DNA of 64,000 nt from Notamacropus eugenii (taxonomy: Eukaryota > Chordata > Mammalia > Diprotodontia > Macropodidae). The DNA is taken from positions 258,317,008 to 258,381,007 of the forward strand of contig NC_092872.1 in assembly GCF_028372415.1 (NCBI RefSeq), in the 5' to 3' direction. Position 1 is the stretch's first letter. Each line of letters starts with the position of its first letter. A model generated the notes under the pieces. It was not told the DNA's origin. It saw only the letters and a program-made list of their open reading frames with translations, and did not search any database. Positions 63,699-64,000 of this stretch are shown here, piece by piece. The position numbers and the translations under genes were made by a program.

Positions 63699-64000
63699 CA
63701 ATGTTCTGCTGCTTCCCACCTCTGCACCTTTGCTTCTGCTATTTCCCTAACCTCGAACATGCTGCCTTTTCTCCTCCTCTCCAAAATCTCCCCACCTATC
63801 AAGGCAGGCACAACTCAAACTCATCTCTTCCAGGAAGCTTGCCCTGCTCTCCCCAGTCCAAAGGGGCTCTCCATCCCTCTGAAATATTACAGCACTGACT
63901 GTCTAAATCTGGGTTCAAAGCTTGGCTCTGCTTCTTACTCTTTATGTGGGCTTGAACTCTCTCTGGAGCTCAACTTCCCCTCCCCCACGGGGTTCTCATA

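Overview
The window is vertebrate nuclear DNA, almost certainly from a marsupial. Long introns with GT/AG borders separate short exons whose joined reading frames are recognisable mammalian proteins. The space between them is packed with MIR-like SINEs, tRNA-headed SINEs with the tail 'tggcaaaccactccag', old L2/L3 LINEs, an L1 of non-placental type and very long CT, CA, GA and GGAA microsatellites. The SINE mix is what I associate with metatherian genomes. The species cannot be fixed from the sequence alone. There are no bacterial, phage, CRISPR or operon features.

Two protein-coding genes are present, arranged tail to tail. On the + strand, about 9.47-24.58 kb, lies a complete coding region for TBATA (SPATIAL; thymus, brain and testes associated). 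It has eight coding exons, all in phase, and about 359 residues, close to my recollection of 351 for the human protein. On the - strand, 63.40 down to 39.76 kb, lie the last 15 coding exons of ADAMTS14, the procollagen N-propeptidase. They run from the third zinc-binding histidine and Met-turn of the metalloprotease through disintegrin-like, TSP1-1, cysteine-rich, spacer, TSP1-2/3/4 and PLAC domains to the stop codon. The 5' exons (signal peptide, propeptide, most of the catalytic domain) lie beyond base 64000. The gene order TBATA / ADAMTS14 with convergent 3' ends is as I recall it on human 10q22, which supports both calls.

Layout: 1-9.47 kb is the 5' flank of TBATA, with SINE fragments, a possible solo LTR and CT and CA tracts. 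9.47-24.58 kb is TBATA; its third intron holds an old L2 LINE of about 2.3 kb that still shows endonuclease-like and reverse-transcriptase-like motifs. 24.6-39.76 kb is the space between the two 3' ends; it holds an L1 ORF2 fragment, a SINE inserted in another SINE, a hAT-like MITE and two exon-like open stretches that I could not assign. 39.76-64 kb is ADAMTS14; its introns hold two more copies of the same MITE, a 33-bp tandem array apparently grown from a SINE tail, GA/GGAA and GA/CAGA tracts, and a 5'-truncated L1 with a perfect 18-bp target-site duplication.

The two genes have unrelated jobs (thymic epithelium and testis versus extracellular collagen processing) and share no pathway that the sequence shows. 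I found no convincing undescribed system. The best second looks are the recent sense-oriented L1 in ADAMTS14, the inverted repeat pair around the last TBATA exon, the SINE-derived minisatellite and the unassigned exon-like stretches.
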